The notes under the pieces were generated by a model. The model did no database searches. It saw nothing but the letters and a program-made list of their open reading frames with translations, and was not told the origin of the DNA. A program made the translations under genes and the position numbers. A stretch of DNA of 64,000 bases from Kitasatospora kifunensis (lineage in GTDB: Bacteria > Actinomycetota > Actinomycetes > Streptomycetales > Streptomycetaceae): the NCBI RefSeq assembly GCF_014203855.1, contig NZ_JACHJV010000004.1, forward strand, positions 93,789 to 157,788, written 5' to 3'. Below, piece after piece: positions 33,252 to 41,786 of the stretch (its first letter is position 1; every line of letters begins with the position of its first letter).

Positions 33252-34186
33252 CGGGTGCCTCCCTGCACTGCAGTGGTGAGCTGGGGTTCGGCCATGGCCG
33301 TCTTGACGACGGAGCGGGGGTCGCGGGCGAGGAAGCGCGGGGTGGGCCGGTAGTTGGCCAGGGAGCGCATCCAGCTGAGGACGCCGATGAAGGCGAGCAG
33401 GAGCACGGTCAGGACGATCTGTCCGAGGAAGGTCCCGTAGGGCTGGACGTAGTCGTGCGCGAACGAGCCGAGGACGACGATGGCGATGGTCATGCCCGTC
33501 AGCCACTTGAGGGTGGTGCGGGGCTTGGCCCGGTCGGCCTCGACGTCGCGGCGCTGGCGCACCTCCTCGCGGACCGATTCGGCGAGGTCGGAGAGGGCTT
33601 GGGCGAGCCCGGGCCCGCTGTCCTCGATCTTGAGCATGATGGCGGAGACGACCTTGTCCGCGGTGGAGTCGTTCAGGGCGTTCCCGAACTCCCGCAGGGC
33701 GTCCGTGGAGCGCCAGCCGGACAGGATCCGCGCGGCGAGCTCGCCGACCTCGCTCTGCAGTGCGGCCGGAGCGTTCTTGCGGCTGGTGACGATCGCCTGC
33801 TCCAGGCCGACGCCGAGCAGCAGCACATCGGCCAGGCGGCGGGTCCACTCGGCGAGGGCGTCCAGCTGTGCGATCCGGTGCTTGGTGGTCCCGGCCGCGG
33901 CCAGGAGCCACGGCAGGCCGGCGACGACGAGGACAGCGAGGACGGCCAGGATGAACCAGCCGGTGGCCGCCCACAGCAGCAGACCGGCCACGGCCGAGCA
34001 CACGAGCCGAAGTCGGGCCTGCGCGCGGGCGCGGGTCTCCCGCTCGCTGGAGGCCAGGGCGGCGCGCCAGCGGGAAGCGGGGCCCGGAACGGGCGGGGCG
34101 GTGGTGCCGACCATGCCTGCGACGGCGCCCACCAGACCGCCGGTGACGAGGAGGCCTGCGAGCAGGCCGAGAAGGATGCGGGTCAC
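33248..34186 (-). CDS. tadB: TadB-like inner-membrane platform protein
   Basis: Encodes 312 aa. An N-terminal membrane helix and a helix pair (about residues 60-95) precede the cytoplasmic T2SSF domain, with LDALAEWTRRLADVLLLGVGLEQA, the family's typical entrance motif, and ARILSGWRSTDALREFGNALND. Two further membrane helices lie at about 225-245 and 250-275. Both starts and stops overlap neighbours by 4 bp. It is the partner of TadC in the pilus assembly platform. Confidence 0.87.
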   Translation of the reverse strand: MTRILLGLLAGLLVTGGLVGAVAGMVGTTAPPVPGPASRWRAALASSERETRARAQARLRLVCSAVAGLLLWAATGWFILAVLAVLVVAGLPWLLAAAGTTKHRIAQLDALAEWTRRLADVLLLGVGLEQAIVTSRKNAPAALQSEVGELAARILSGWRSTDALREFGNALNDSTADKVVSAIMLKIEDSGPGLAQALSDLAESVREEVRQRRDVEADRAKPRTTLKWLTGMTIAIVVLGSFAHDYVQPYGTFLGQIVLTVLLLAFIGVLSWMRSLANYRPTPRFLARDPRSVVKTAMAEPQLTTAVQGGTR

Positions 34187-35766
34187 GGCACCCTCACCAG
34201 GAGGTCGAGCGGCCGGTCCCAGGAGCCGTTGGGGTTGTCCAGCAGGTGGGCGGGGAAGCCGGCGCGGACGAGGTCGGGCAGGCAGGCGGGGTGCATCAGC
34301 GGCACAGCGCGCTGCTCGCCGGTCTCGGGGCGCGGGCCGAACACGGTGTTCGTCGCCGGCCGCCCGTTCTCGCCCATGCCGGTCACCTCCAGCACGTGGG
34401 AGACGAAGCGGTGCCTCCGCCCGCCGATCCCCGCTTCATCGACCAGCGTCACGAAGACGACGAAGTCGAGTCCGTTGGCGCACTGACGGTAGGCCAGGGC
34501 CTCCGTCATGCCGTGGCCGTACTCCAGGTAGAGCTCCGCGATTCGATCAAATGTGTGGTGCGGCTTCCTGGCGTGCAGGGTGCACAGCGAGCCGCCCTCG
34601 CCGTTGGTCATGACGCGCAGCATCGCGACGACCTCGGGGCCGCGGACCTCGCCGACGACCATGCGGCGCAGGCTCATGCGCAGCGCGGGGTAGATCATGT
34701 CGCCGACGGTGATCTCGCCGGCCGCCCGGCCGTTGGCGGTCTCGCCGTTGCCCTCGCGGGCTTCCATCGGGACGATCTGGTCGTTGTTGCCGCCCTCGTG
34801 GAGGAACAGCTCGAACTCGGTCTCCAGGGTGCCGTACCGCTCGTCGGAGGGGATCTCGCGGGCCATGGCCCGCAGCAGGCTGGTCTTGCCGACACCCTGG
34901 GTCCCGACCACCATGACGTTCTTCTTGGCCTTGATCAGGCTGGCGAGGAGCGCCTGGAGGGTGGTGTCGATCGTGCCGAGGGTCACCAGGCCGGGCAGGT
35001 CGATGTCCCTGACGCGGTGGCGGCGGATCGTGACGAAGGTCGAGTCGCCCGGGGTGACCTCGGTCATCACCTGCATGCGGGAGCCGTCCTCCAGGGTGAG
35101 CGCCAGGAACGGCGCGCTGGTGGACAGGGTGCGCTCACCGGAGTTGCCTCGGCGGGCGAGGTCGCGCAGGAGGTCGCGCAGGTCGTCCTCGGAGGCGGCG
35201 ACCGGCGGGACCCGGACGCGGCCGGAGTCCCCGTAGTCCACGAAGACCCGGTCGTAGCCGTTGACGAAGATGTTCTCGACGTTCTCGTCGTCCAGGTACT
35301 GCTGCAGGCCTCCGGCGCGGAAGAGCAGGTCGAAGACGGCTGCGGCCAGGCGGCGTTCGACGGCCGGCGGGGTGGGTGTGCGGGTCTGCAGGGACGTGGC
35401 CTGCCCCCACACGGCGACGGCGTCGGAGATCAGGGCGCGGCCGCGCTGCATCTGCGTGGCCCTGGGCATGTTGGGGTCGCGCTCCAGCTCCTTGTAGAAG
35501 CTGTCGGCGACCTGCTGCTTGACCTGGGCGACCAGCTCGTGGTCGATGTCGCTGTCGTCGGAGACCGCGGCAGGCGCCACCGGCTGGGGAGCGCGGCTCG
35601 GCGGCACGGGGGCCGCTGGTGGTGACGGCTGGGCGTACGGCACCGCCTGGACAGCAGGCGGGACGATAACGGGCCCGGGCCGGAAGCCGGGAGGCAGGTC
35701 CGCCGGGCCCGGGGCGGGCGCGGCCTGGACGGAGGGGTCGGCGTGGAGGGGCCTACCGGTGAGCAT
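34183..35766 (-). CDS. tadA: TadA/CpaF-type secretion ATPase
   Basis: Encodes 527 aa. A proline-rich N-terminus (about 70 residues) precedes the ATPase. Walker A is VGTQGVGKTSLLR (about residues 286-298), an Asp-box-like TLETEFELFL lies just after it, Walker B is RRMVVGEVRGPEV, and the His box GGSLCTLHARKPHHTF is intact. These identify a CpaF-type hexameric ATPase that powers Tad pilus assembly on the cytoplasmic face of the membrane. It overlaps the TadZ gene by 14 bp and tadB by 4 bp. Confidence 0.93.
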   Translation of the reverse strand: MLTGRPLHADPSVQAAPAPGPADLPPGFRPGPVIVPPAVQAVPYAQPSPPAAPVPPSRAPQPVAPAAVSDDSDIDHELVAQVKQQVADSFYKELERDPNMPRATQMQRGRALISDAVAVWGQATSLQTRTPTPPAVERRLAAAVFDLLFRAGGLQQYLDDENVENIFVNGYDRVFVDYGDSGRVRVPPVAASEDDLRDLLRDLARRGNSGERTLSTSAPFLALTLEDGSRMQVMTEVTPGDSTFVTIRRHRVRDIDLPGLVTLGTIDTTLQALLASLIKAKKNVMVVGTQGVGKTSLLRAMAREIPSDERYGTLETEFELFLHEGGNNDQIVPMEAREGNGETANGRAAGEITVGDMIYPALRMSLRRMVVGEVRGPEVVAMLRVMTNGEGGSLCTLHARKPHHTFDRIAELYLEYGHGMTEALAYRQCANGLDFVVFVTLVDEAGIGGRRHRFVSHVLEVTGMGENGRPATNTVFGPRPETGEQRAVPLMHPACLPDLVRAGFPAHLLDNPNGSWDRPLDLLVRVP

Positions 35767-36589
35767 GCAGCTGCCCTTCCTGCTGGAGACGGACGGGGGC
35801 CAGGCGCTCCCTGCGCTGGCTGATCAGGGCGCGGACCTGCTCGGCGCCGGTGCGCGCGGACCTCATCAGTGCGGACCGCTGGAAGCTGCGCCCGCCGTCG
35901 GCTCCGTCGGAGAGGACGGCCGCGGCCTGAGAGGAGTACGGCAGCGTCATGGCCACCGGCGCTCCGATCTGCCGGGCGACTTCGTCGGTGCCGTACGGGC
36001 CCTCGTCGATGACGACCAGGGCGAGGCCGTCGGCGCCGGGCGAGTGGGCTTCCAGGTCGGTGCGCAGGGCTCGGGCACGGTTCTGGGCCGCGGCAATGCC
36101 CCGCAGGGTGTTGCGGACCACGAGCAGCTGCAGGTCGGCACGCCGCACCAGGGGAGCGGAGGGACCCGTGCCGCCGGAGCGCCCGAGGTCCACGATCACG
36201 TCGTGGCTGGGCAGCACCCGTTCGATCTCGGTGAAGAACTCCGCGATGCGATCCCAGCTGTAGGCGAGCCCGACGGACTGCGCGGGGTCGGTGAACCCGG
36301 GCAGGAGCAGGCGGTTGGCGGCGCCGTCCGCGAGGTCGACCAGCTGGCGCCAGAACGCCTCGCCGAGCTGGCCCTGGCTGGCGGCGACGCCGAGGTTGCG
36401 CATGCCGTAGGACCCGAACTCGGGGGACCGGCCGGCCAGGGCGCCCAGGACGACGGCGCCTCCGTCCGGGTCGCACTCGGCCAGGACCACCTGACGGCCG
36501 AACTCCAGCGGCCACGTCATCAGCAGGGCGAGCGCGGTCGACGTGGCACCGGGGGATCCGGGGCAGCCGGAGACGGTGACCACCGCCAT
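35753..36589 (-). CDS. tadZ: TadZ/CpaE-like ParA-family protein
   Basis: Encodes 278 aa. It has the P-loop region VSGCPGSPGATSTALALLMT (about residues 6-25), in which the lysine expected of a Walker A motif is absent, and a later VVLAECDPDGGAVVLGALAG segment plus HDVIVDLGR, as in ParA-type proteins. TadZ/CpaE proteins localise the pilus machine at the pole or membrane site and often have degenerate nucleotide-binding sites, so the loss of lysine fits. It starts by 1-bp overlap with the SAF-domain gene. Confidence 0.8.
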   Translation of the reverse strand: MAVVTVSGCPGSPGATSTALALLMTWPLEFGRQVVLAECDPDGGAVVLGALAGRSPEFGSYGMRNLGVAASQGQLGEAFWRQLVDLADGAANRLLLPGFTDPAQSVGLAYSWDRIAEFFTEIERVLPSHDVIVDLGRSGGTGPSAPLVRRADLQLLVVRNTLRGIAAAQNRARALRTDLEAHSPGADGLALVVIDEGPYGTDEVARQIGAPVAMTLPYSSQAAAVLSDGADGGRSFQRSALMRSARTGAEQVRALISQRRERLAPVRLQQEGQLHAHR

Positions 36590-37287
36590 CAGCCGGCGTC
36601 CTTCGGAGCCACGATGACGGCGATCCGGCCGGTGGCCGCCCGGGCGGCAAGGACCGGCCCGTCGGTGGCGGGCACCGCGACGTCGAGCGTCAGCGCGCCG
36701 GTGGTGTCCGGGGCACCGACCCGGACGACCTTGGCGGCCATGGTCGGCGGCGCACCGATCGGGGAAGGCGCGTTGGGGTCCTGGGTCGGGGTGGTGACGA
36801 TCAGTACCGCCATGCCCGGAGCGAGCGGGGAGGACGGCAGTTGTCCGGGCTTGAGCAGGATGCCGACGAGCTGCTGGTTGGCGGCGACCAGGGGGGCGTC
36901 GGTGAGGTCGTCCTTGGTGACCAGGGCGCCGGGGTGCAGGTCGTTCGCGGCCCGCTTTCCGACGACCAGACCGCGGTCCGCCGAGCGGATCGGCTTGAGC
37001 GCGGCGGGGTCCAGCGTGATGGACGCCGTGGTCAGGTCCGAGTCCGTGATGACCGCGCCCTCCGTGACGGGGCGGGCGAGCGCGAGAACCGAGGCGTGCT
37101 GACCGGTCGCCAGGACCGCGTAGGCGCCGAGCAGGCCGCCGGTGGCCACGAGGGCGATGGACAGGCCGAGGAGGGCCGGGCGCCTGCGACGCGCGGTGAG
37201 CGTGCGCGCCGGAGTGGCTGGTGTGATGGATGAAGGACCGGCCGGGGGCACGCTGGTGCCGTCGGGCCGGGTGACGGTGGTGCTCAA
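36589..37287 (-). CDS. SAF-domain pilus assembly protein, CpaB/RcpC-like
   Basis: Encodes about 232 aa from a TTG at 37287 with GGGGGA upstream; an ATG-type start was not found at a good position. A basic RRRRPALLGLSIALVATGGLL membrane helix (about residues 35-58) is followed by RPVTEGAVITDSDLTTASI and GKRAANDLHPGALVTKDDL, the SAF repeats of CpaB/RcpC proteins. It is thought to sit in the envelope and help the pilus pass. The start is the least certain part. Confidence 0.75.
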   Translation of the reverse strand: MSTTVTRPDGTSVPPAGPSSITPATPARTLTARRRRPALLGLSIALVATGGLLGAYAVLATGQHASVLALARPVTEGAVITDSDLTTASITLDPAALKPIRSADRGLVVGKRAANDLHPGALVTKDDLTDAPLVAANQQLVGILLKPGQLPSSPLAPGMAVLIVTTPTQDPNAPSPIGAPPTMAAKVVRVGAPDTTGALTLDVAVPATDGPVLAARAATGRIAVIVAPKDAG

Positions 37288-37322
37288 GAGCGACGTCCCC
37301 CGAGGTTCAGGTGAGTGGTGGA

Positions 37323-38312
37323 CTAGTTGAGGACCTGCACCTCTCCGACGGTCAGCGCCGTGGTCGAGGTCTTCGTGACGGGCGGCAGGTCGCCCTCTTG
37401 GCCGGCGCCCGCCCAGTGGACGGTCCACGTGGTGGTCGCGGTGACCGGGAAGGCACCGCTGCTCTGGCCTGCGCTGGTGGTGGTGTACCGGTATCCGCAG
37501 TCCGGTGACATGGCGTCACCCTTGTCGGGGGTGTACGGGGTACCGGGGCCGGTACAGGTGACGGTTTGGCCGTCGCCCATCGTCCAGACGATCTGGGTGA
37601 CCTTGGCAGTCACCGTGACGCTGTCGCCACCGGCGGACGCGCTCTGCTGCAGCGGTCCCCAGCTGGCGGCTGACGGGGTGGCCCACATCCAGACGGGCAT
37701 GCCGAGCACACCCTTCTTCCCGGAGCCGGGCGCGGTGGCGATGTCCGGCGGGTCGAACTTCATCAGCACGAAGGCCTGCTGAGCGAGTTGAGCCGGGCTC
37801 GGCGCCCCACCGCCGAACCCCGAGGGCGGGGTCTGGAGCCAGGTGGGCCCGTCCTGCGCACTCGGGCCGGCCACTATGCCACCGCCGGATCCGGGCAGCA
37901 GGCACGTGCGGACGTAGACCTTTCCGTCCCCGGGCTGGTGGCCGGCCCAGGCCGGGTCTCCGGCCGCCGGGGGCGGGTCCATCAGCGCGTAGTAGCAGCC
38001 GTCCTCCGAGTCGAACCAGCCCCAGTTAGGCGAGTCGCACGGCACGGTCTGGCCCTTGAACGAGCAGGTGGCCGGGCCCCCGCCTGTGGTAGTTCCCCCG
38101 CCGCCGCCGTTTCCGCCGCCACCACCGGTACCTCCACTGCCGCCGCCACCGCCGGGACCTCCCGGCGAGGTGATGACCATGCAGATGTCACCGGTCCACG
38201 TGCTGCCGGGCGGGCACTGCCCGATGTCGTCGGCGGAGGCCGGGAAGGCCGGGAGGAGGCCAGCAGCCAGGCCGACGACGGCCGCGGCCAGCGCGGCCGA
38301 GCGTCTCAGCAC
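37323..38312 (-). CDS. secreted glycine-rich protein of the Tad locus
   Basis: Encodes 329 aa. The signal peptide MLRRSAALAAAVVGLAAGLL...PASA is followed by a mature protein with paired cysteines, a glycine-only spacer (about residues 50-75, GGSGGTGGGGGNGGGGG) and a C-terminal beta-rich domain (VTVTAKVTQIVWTMGDGQTVTC). It has no recognised enzymatic motif. In actinobacterial Tad loci secreted proteins of this kind occur upstream of the pilus core. It may be an envelope or wall-spanning component. It overlaps the lipoprotein gene by 7 bp. Confidence 0.75.
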   Translation of the reverse strand: MLRRSAALAAAVVGLAAGLLPAFPASADDIGQCPPGSTWTGDICMVITSPGGPGGGGGSGGTGGGGGNGGGGGTTTGGGPATCSFKGQTVPCDSPNWGWFDSEDGCYYALMDPPPAAGDPAWAGHQPGDGKVYVRTCLLPGSGGGIVAGPSAQDGPTWLQTPPSGFGGGAPSPAQLAQQAFVLMKFDPPDIATAPGSGKKGVLGMPVWMWATPSAASWGPLQQSASAGGDSVTVTAKVTQIVWTMGDGQTVTCTGPGTPYTPDKGDAMSPDCGYRYTTTSAGQSSGAFPVTATTTWTVHWAGAGQEGDLPPVTKTSTTALTVGEVQVLN

Positions 38313-38881
38313 GTTCGACCCCTGTCCGGGGTGTACTCGGTGATCCGCCAGGTCCCGTCCGTGGCCTGCGCCGCGGCGATGTTGTAGAACACGTGGGTCG
38401 GCTGGCCGGACGCCGCGGCGTTCGCGCCGGTCGCGGAGAACACCGCGGTCCAGGCCGACGTGTCCAGGCAGTCGGTCAGCGTCGCCTTCTGCGGCGAGGC
38501 TGTCAGGTCGACCGCGGTCACCTGGGGGTGCGTCACCTCGGTGCCCTTGTACAGAACGCCTTCCTGCTCAGCCCTGAACAGGTCCTGTGCAAGGGACTGG
38601 TAGGCGTCGCCCGAGCTGACCTGCGACTGCCTCGTCGGATCAGCGCGCCCACTGGTGAACGCGGCCGTCTTGTAGTCGGTGAAGGCCTTGTAGGCAGCCA
38701 GCACGTCGGTCTTCGCCTTCGCCGACGGATCGGGGCTCGGCGAAGCCGACGCCGAGTTCGCGGCCGGTGAACTCGGTGGTGTGGGCGCTGGCTTGGCCGA
38801 GCTGCCGCAGGAGGTCACTCCCGCCAGGACGGCGAGTCCTCCTAGCACGGCTGCGACCCGCTTGGCGGCTGTGCTTCCCAT
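38306..38881 (-). CDS. lipoprotein, first gene of the Tad operon
   Basis: Encodes 191 aa from ATG 38881. A signal peptide with a lipobox-like VLAGVTSC precedes a serine/proline-rich spacer and a soluble domain (KTDVLAAYKAFTDYKTAAFTSG ... FYNIAAAQATDGTWRITEY) with two further cysteines. The lipid anchor places it on the outer face of the membrane. The start is uncertain, as no strong ribosome-binding site is visible and the frame is open far upstream. A GTG 3 bp earlier is possible. Confidence 0.7.
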   Translation of the reverse strand: MGSTAAKRVAAVLGGLAVLAGVTSCGSSAKPAPTPPSSPAANSASASPSPDPSAKAKTDVLAAYKAFTDYKTAAFTSGRADPTRQSQVSSGDAYQSLAQDLFRAEQEGVLYKGTEVTHPQVTAVDLTASPQKATLTDCLDTSAWTAVFSATGANAAASGQPTHVFYNIAAAQATDGTWRITEYTPDRGRTC

Positions 38882-39983
38882 CACGAGATCCGATGTCTGA
38901 TTCTGGCTGTTCGCGCCGTGCACCGTCGCCCCCACGTGCTTGCCCCGACCATCGCTCGGTGTCATTAGATCATTACCGAGTCCCGTGATTCTTACGCGAT
39001 CCCTCGAATGGCGCCACCCCCTTTTTGAGCGAACAGCTCCGTACCTGGAGCTTTGTCGATATGACCATCCCACCGAGATCCGGTTGCAGCGCAAGGCCGC
39101 GAGCATCGCCGTGCACATGGCGATATTCGTGGCAGCGCCAAATCTCGCCAATATCTGATTAACCGTCAGACCCCCTCGCTCTCCCCCCGGTGCCAGAGCG
39201 CGGCAGCCCCACCTCCCGCACCTACAGACCCGGGGCCGGGCGGCAACCCCCCAACCCTGCGGACTATCGACCCGATCGCCCCGGGCCGCGGCGTGCTCCG
39301 CACCGCACCCTGGCCAGCGCCCGGATGCGCTGGACCATCCTCCTGCGCTGCGCCTGCCCTGCGGCGACGCGCCCGGTGCCCGTGCCGCGGACGGCACGGG
39401 CACCGAACCCGTCGCCGCACCGGCCGGGCCGTGGCCGGCCCGGCGCTGGGCAGTTGCTATCCAGCAAGCAGGTGAACACCCGTAGCAGGTAGCCCAGCGG
39501 CTCACCCGAGCAGGGATCGCGCCGATCCGGAGCGTGGCTGAGCAGCCGACCTGAACGCCACGACTGGGACCGGAGATCGACATCAGCCGGAGCACGGACA
39601 CCCCCAGCAGCCAGCAGGACGGGCAGCACCGCTCGGCATGGACCGCAGCCCCCAGCGGCGACCAGCCACCCCAGCTGGTTGTCCGTCACGGCCTTCGTCG
39701 CTGCCGAGACTCAGAACCGCTGCTGCTCACTACGGTCCGCCGTCCGGCTGCGCCAGCACGGTAGTCAGTACGGTGCCGCACGCGAAGCGCGCCCAGCCCC
39801 TGCGCAGTGACGCCCCGCCCCTCGGTCACAGCCCCTTGTTGCTGCCGAGTGAGGGCCCCGACGGCGTGTCACGTTGACACTGAGGGCGTTGTGAGGGTAG
39901 TCGCGCGTACGTGCACGCGTTTCTCTTCCTTGAGAGGGATTTCGCGAATATGCCCTCTGACCTGCGGCGATGTACTTTCGAAC

Positions 39984-40001
39984 GTTCTGCGAGCACAGAA
40001 C
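39984..40001. promoter_or_regulatory. GTTCTG-type palindromic element
   Basis: GTTCTGCGAGCACAGAAC is a near-palindrome that recurs exactly at 40109-40126 and as a one-base variant, in inverted orientation, at 41811-41828. A further GTTCTG half-site lies near 40018. The element is probably bound by one of the winged-helix proteins encoded next to it. Confidence 0.6.
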
Positions 40002-40108
40002 ATACGCGGGATTGAATGTTCTGCCAGCCCCAAACAAAGCGCAGCGCGCCTGACGGACCGTCAGTACATGTCTACCCAGCAAGCCGTGACGACGACACCC
40101 CTCCGATC

Positions 40109-40150
40109 GTTCTGCGAGCACAGAACGAAGTGATTAACCCTGTGATAACG
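40109..40150 (+). repeat. left arm of a 42-bp inverted repeat around a RepL-like locus
   Basis: The arm contains GTTCTGCGAGCACAGAAC followed by GAAGTGATTAACCCTGTGATAACG. Its reverse complement recurs at 41787-41828 with one mismatch. A -10-like TGTGATAAC lies at its right end, 37 bp before the RepL-like start, so the repeat includes a putative promoter and operator. Confidence 0.85.
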
Positions 40151-40186
40151 TCCGCGCCATTGGGTTCATGATCAGGGGAGACGTCC

Positions 40187-40837
40187 ATGCCAGCACCACC
40201 GCTTCAACCGAGGCGGGACCAGCGAGTTGTGACGACAGTCGACCGCGACGGCAACATGGTCGTGCGGTTCGAGAACGTCTTGGGCCGGGAGATGGCTTCC
40301 GGGGTGAACTCCCTTGACGAGTACGTGGCCGGGTACGTCATCGACGCCAGGGTCATGTTCGATTGCCTGGGCAGCGCGAAGAGCATGCCCAAGGAGTGGT
40401 TCATGCTCTGGTGCAAGATCCTCTCGTTGCAGAAACTCGGCTCGAAGCACGCCCTCGAACGCGGACTGGTGAAGACCAGTCAGCGCGACCTGCAGAAGCG
40501 GTGCGGCCTGAGCACCGCGATGGTCAACGAAGGCATGCAGTACTTCACCGCCCTGCCCTGGATCCGCCCGGTGCGCCGGGGGCTCTTCCAGACCAACCCG
40601 GCCTTGACGGTGGCGGGATCCTCCGGTGAGCACGAGGAGTGGCTGGCCGACTGGAGGGCCGCGGTGGGGGACCAGTTCATCCTTCCCGGCCCCGCGCACG
40701 CCGGCGAGTGGCGCGAGGCGCGCAAGATCGCGGCGAAGAAGGCCAAGGAGGCCATGGGCATGCCGAACGTCGTGCCGATCGTCGCACCTCGCCGGGCGCC
40801 TGCTCGGCGACAGGCCAAGCGCCTGGCGGAGGGCTGA
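40187..40837 (+). CDS. RepL-like plasmid replication initiator
   Basis: Encodes 216 aa from ATG 40187 with GGGGAG upstream. It begins with a region resembling the RepL N-terminus (VVTTVDRDGNMVVRFENVLG), then a long helical part. A winged helix with TSQRDLQKRCGLSTAMVNEG (about residues 97-116) follows, and the wing ends RRGLFQTNPALTVAGS, the counterpart of the (L)NPxLxxxG signature of RepL proteins from small plasmids. A basic tail (PRRAPARRQAKRLAEG) follows. It would bind the adjacent repeats and start replication or regulate copy number. It is followed by a strong terminator. Confidence 0.75.
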   Translation: MPAPPLQPRRDQRVVTTVDRDGNMVVRFENVLGREMASGVNSLDEYVAGYVIDARVMFDCLGSAKSMPKEWFMLWCKILSLQKLGSKHALERGLVKTSQRDLQKRCGLSTAMVNEGMQYFTALPWIRPVRRGLFQTNPALTVAGSSGEHEEWLADWRAAVGDQFILPGPAHAGEWREARKIAAKKAKEAMGMPNVVPIVAPRRAPARRQAKRLAEG

Positions 40838-40838
40838 A

Positions 40839-40882
40839 AACGGTTCGGCCCGGCCGTTGTCCGACGGCCGGGCCGAACCGTT
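40839..40882 (+). terminator. 19-bp-stem terminator after the RepL-like gene
   Basis: AACGGTTCGGCCCGGCCGT (40839-40857) pairs perfectly with ACGGCCGGGCCGAACCGTT (40864-40882) around TGTCCG. It separates the RepL-like gene from the next plus-strand gene, so the two probably have separate promoters. Confidence 0.85.
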
Positions 40883-40940
40883 GGGTTCGCCCGTACGCTA
40901 TCAAGAGACCACCCATCTCCCGCCCCCCGGAGAGCGAGCG

Positions 40941-41777
40941 ATGATCACCGATTCTGTTCCCCCGAGCACCGCCGATCGGCCGGTCACCATCCCCCGCACC
41001 ACGTTCGAGCTGCTGGCCCTGATCGACTTCACCACGTCGGGGCGGCGCCTGCTGGACATCCTGACGTCCCGGCACGCCCCCGAGGACGGCAGCGTCGCGG
41101 CGAAGCAGCGAGAGCTGGCGGCCGCTCTCGGGATCGCTCCTCCGGCGGTGACACGGGGGTTCCGCGAGCTTGCTCAGACCGGTGCGGCCTGGCAGATCGA
41201 GGGGGAGCGCAAGCGCTACCAGCTGCACCCGCAGCTCGTCGGCACTGAGATGTCCGGGGCCGGTGAGCGTCGGCTCGGCGCCATCGCAGCTGACAGGTTC
41301 AACGACCAGCGGCGCCGGCGGTACGAGGCCGCGACGGGAGTGGCCAGCGTCGGCGGCTTGTTCGTTCCGCCGATCGCCTTCGCCGAGCCGGTCATCCTGC
41401 AGCGCGAGGTCTTCGAGCTGCTCGCACTCGCGGACCTGGCCCCCACCGGCCGGCGGGTGCTCGACATCCTGCTGGCGCGGCACTCCCCCCACGACGGCAC
41501 TGCGGAGATCTCCCAGCGGGAGATGGTCTCGGCCCTCGGGGCGTCCTACCCCGCCGTCAACCGGGGTGTGCGTGAGCTCGGGGAACTCGGGCTGGTCTGG
41601 GGTCTCAAGGGCAACGGAGGAGGCCGCTACCAGCTGCACCCGGTGCTCACCGACGGCGCCGTCTCGTCGCCGGTCATGAACTGCCCGCCCATCCCCGAGG
41701 TCGGACCTGACGTGTTCAGCGCGCTCCGGCGCGAGCGGTACGCCGTCCAGATCGGCAGCCTTCGACGGACAGCCTGA
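40941..41777 (+). CDS. tandem double winged-helix protein, RepL/MarR-like
   Basis: Encodes 278 aa from ATG 40941. It consists of two copies of one unit. Unit 1 (about residues 20-105) reads FELLALIDFTTSGRRLLDIL ... QRELAAALGIAPPAVTRGFR ... YQLHPQL, and unit 2 (about 155-240) reads FELLALADLAPTGRRVLDIL ... QREMVSALGASYPAVNRGVR ... YQLHPVL. Each has a full helix-turn-helix and wing. Two DNA-binding units in one chain suit binding to palindromic or paired sites such as the GTTCTG...CAGAAC elements on both sides of the locus. The protein probably regulates or helps the neighbouring RepL-like initiator. Confidence 0.75.
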   Translation: MITDSVPPSTADRPVTIPRTTFELLALIDFTTSGRRLLDILTSRHAPEDGSVAAKQRELAAALGIAPPAVTRGFRELAQTGAAWQIEGERKRYQLHPQLVGTEMSGAGERRLGAIAADRFNDQRRRRYEAATGVASVGGLFVPPIAFAEPVILQREVFELLALADLAPTGRRVLDILLARHSPHDGTAEISQREMVSALGASYPAVNRGVRELGELGLVWGLKGNGGGRYQLHPVLTDGAVSSPVMNCPPIPEVGPDVFSALRRERYAVQIGSLRRTA

Positions 41778-41786
41778 CGGCTCAGT

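Larger units (their letters stand above)
38882..40186. other. 1.3-kb non-coding tract upstream of a RepL-like gene; candidate origin
   Basis: No convincing gene is seen. A GTG-initiated minus-strand frame at 39264-39689 (MTDNQLGWLVAAGGCGPCRA...) lacks a ribosome-binding site and loses protein character after about 45 residues, so I treat it as a possible remnant. The stretch holds the likely promoter region of the Tad operon near 38900-39000 and, at 39900-40150, several GTTCTG/CAGAAC palindromic elements, a TGACGGACCGTCA palindrome (40051-40063) and one arm of a 42-bp inverted repeat. Local AT content rises around 38950-39170 and 40000-40150. The position next to RepL-like genes suggests a replication origin. 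Confidence 0.5.

Noticed and set aside
39964..40001. SOS/LexA-type box near TTCGAACGTTCTG
   Set aside because: The actinobacterial box needs CGAAC-N4-GTTCG spacing. Here the halves abut and the repeated element is GTTCTG...CAGAAC, a different motif.
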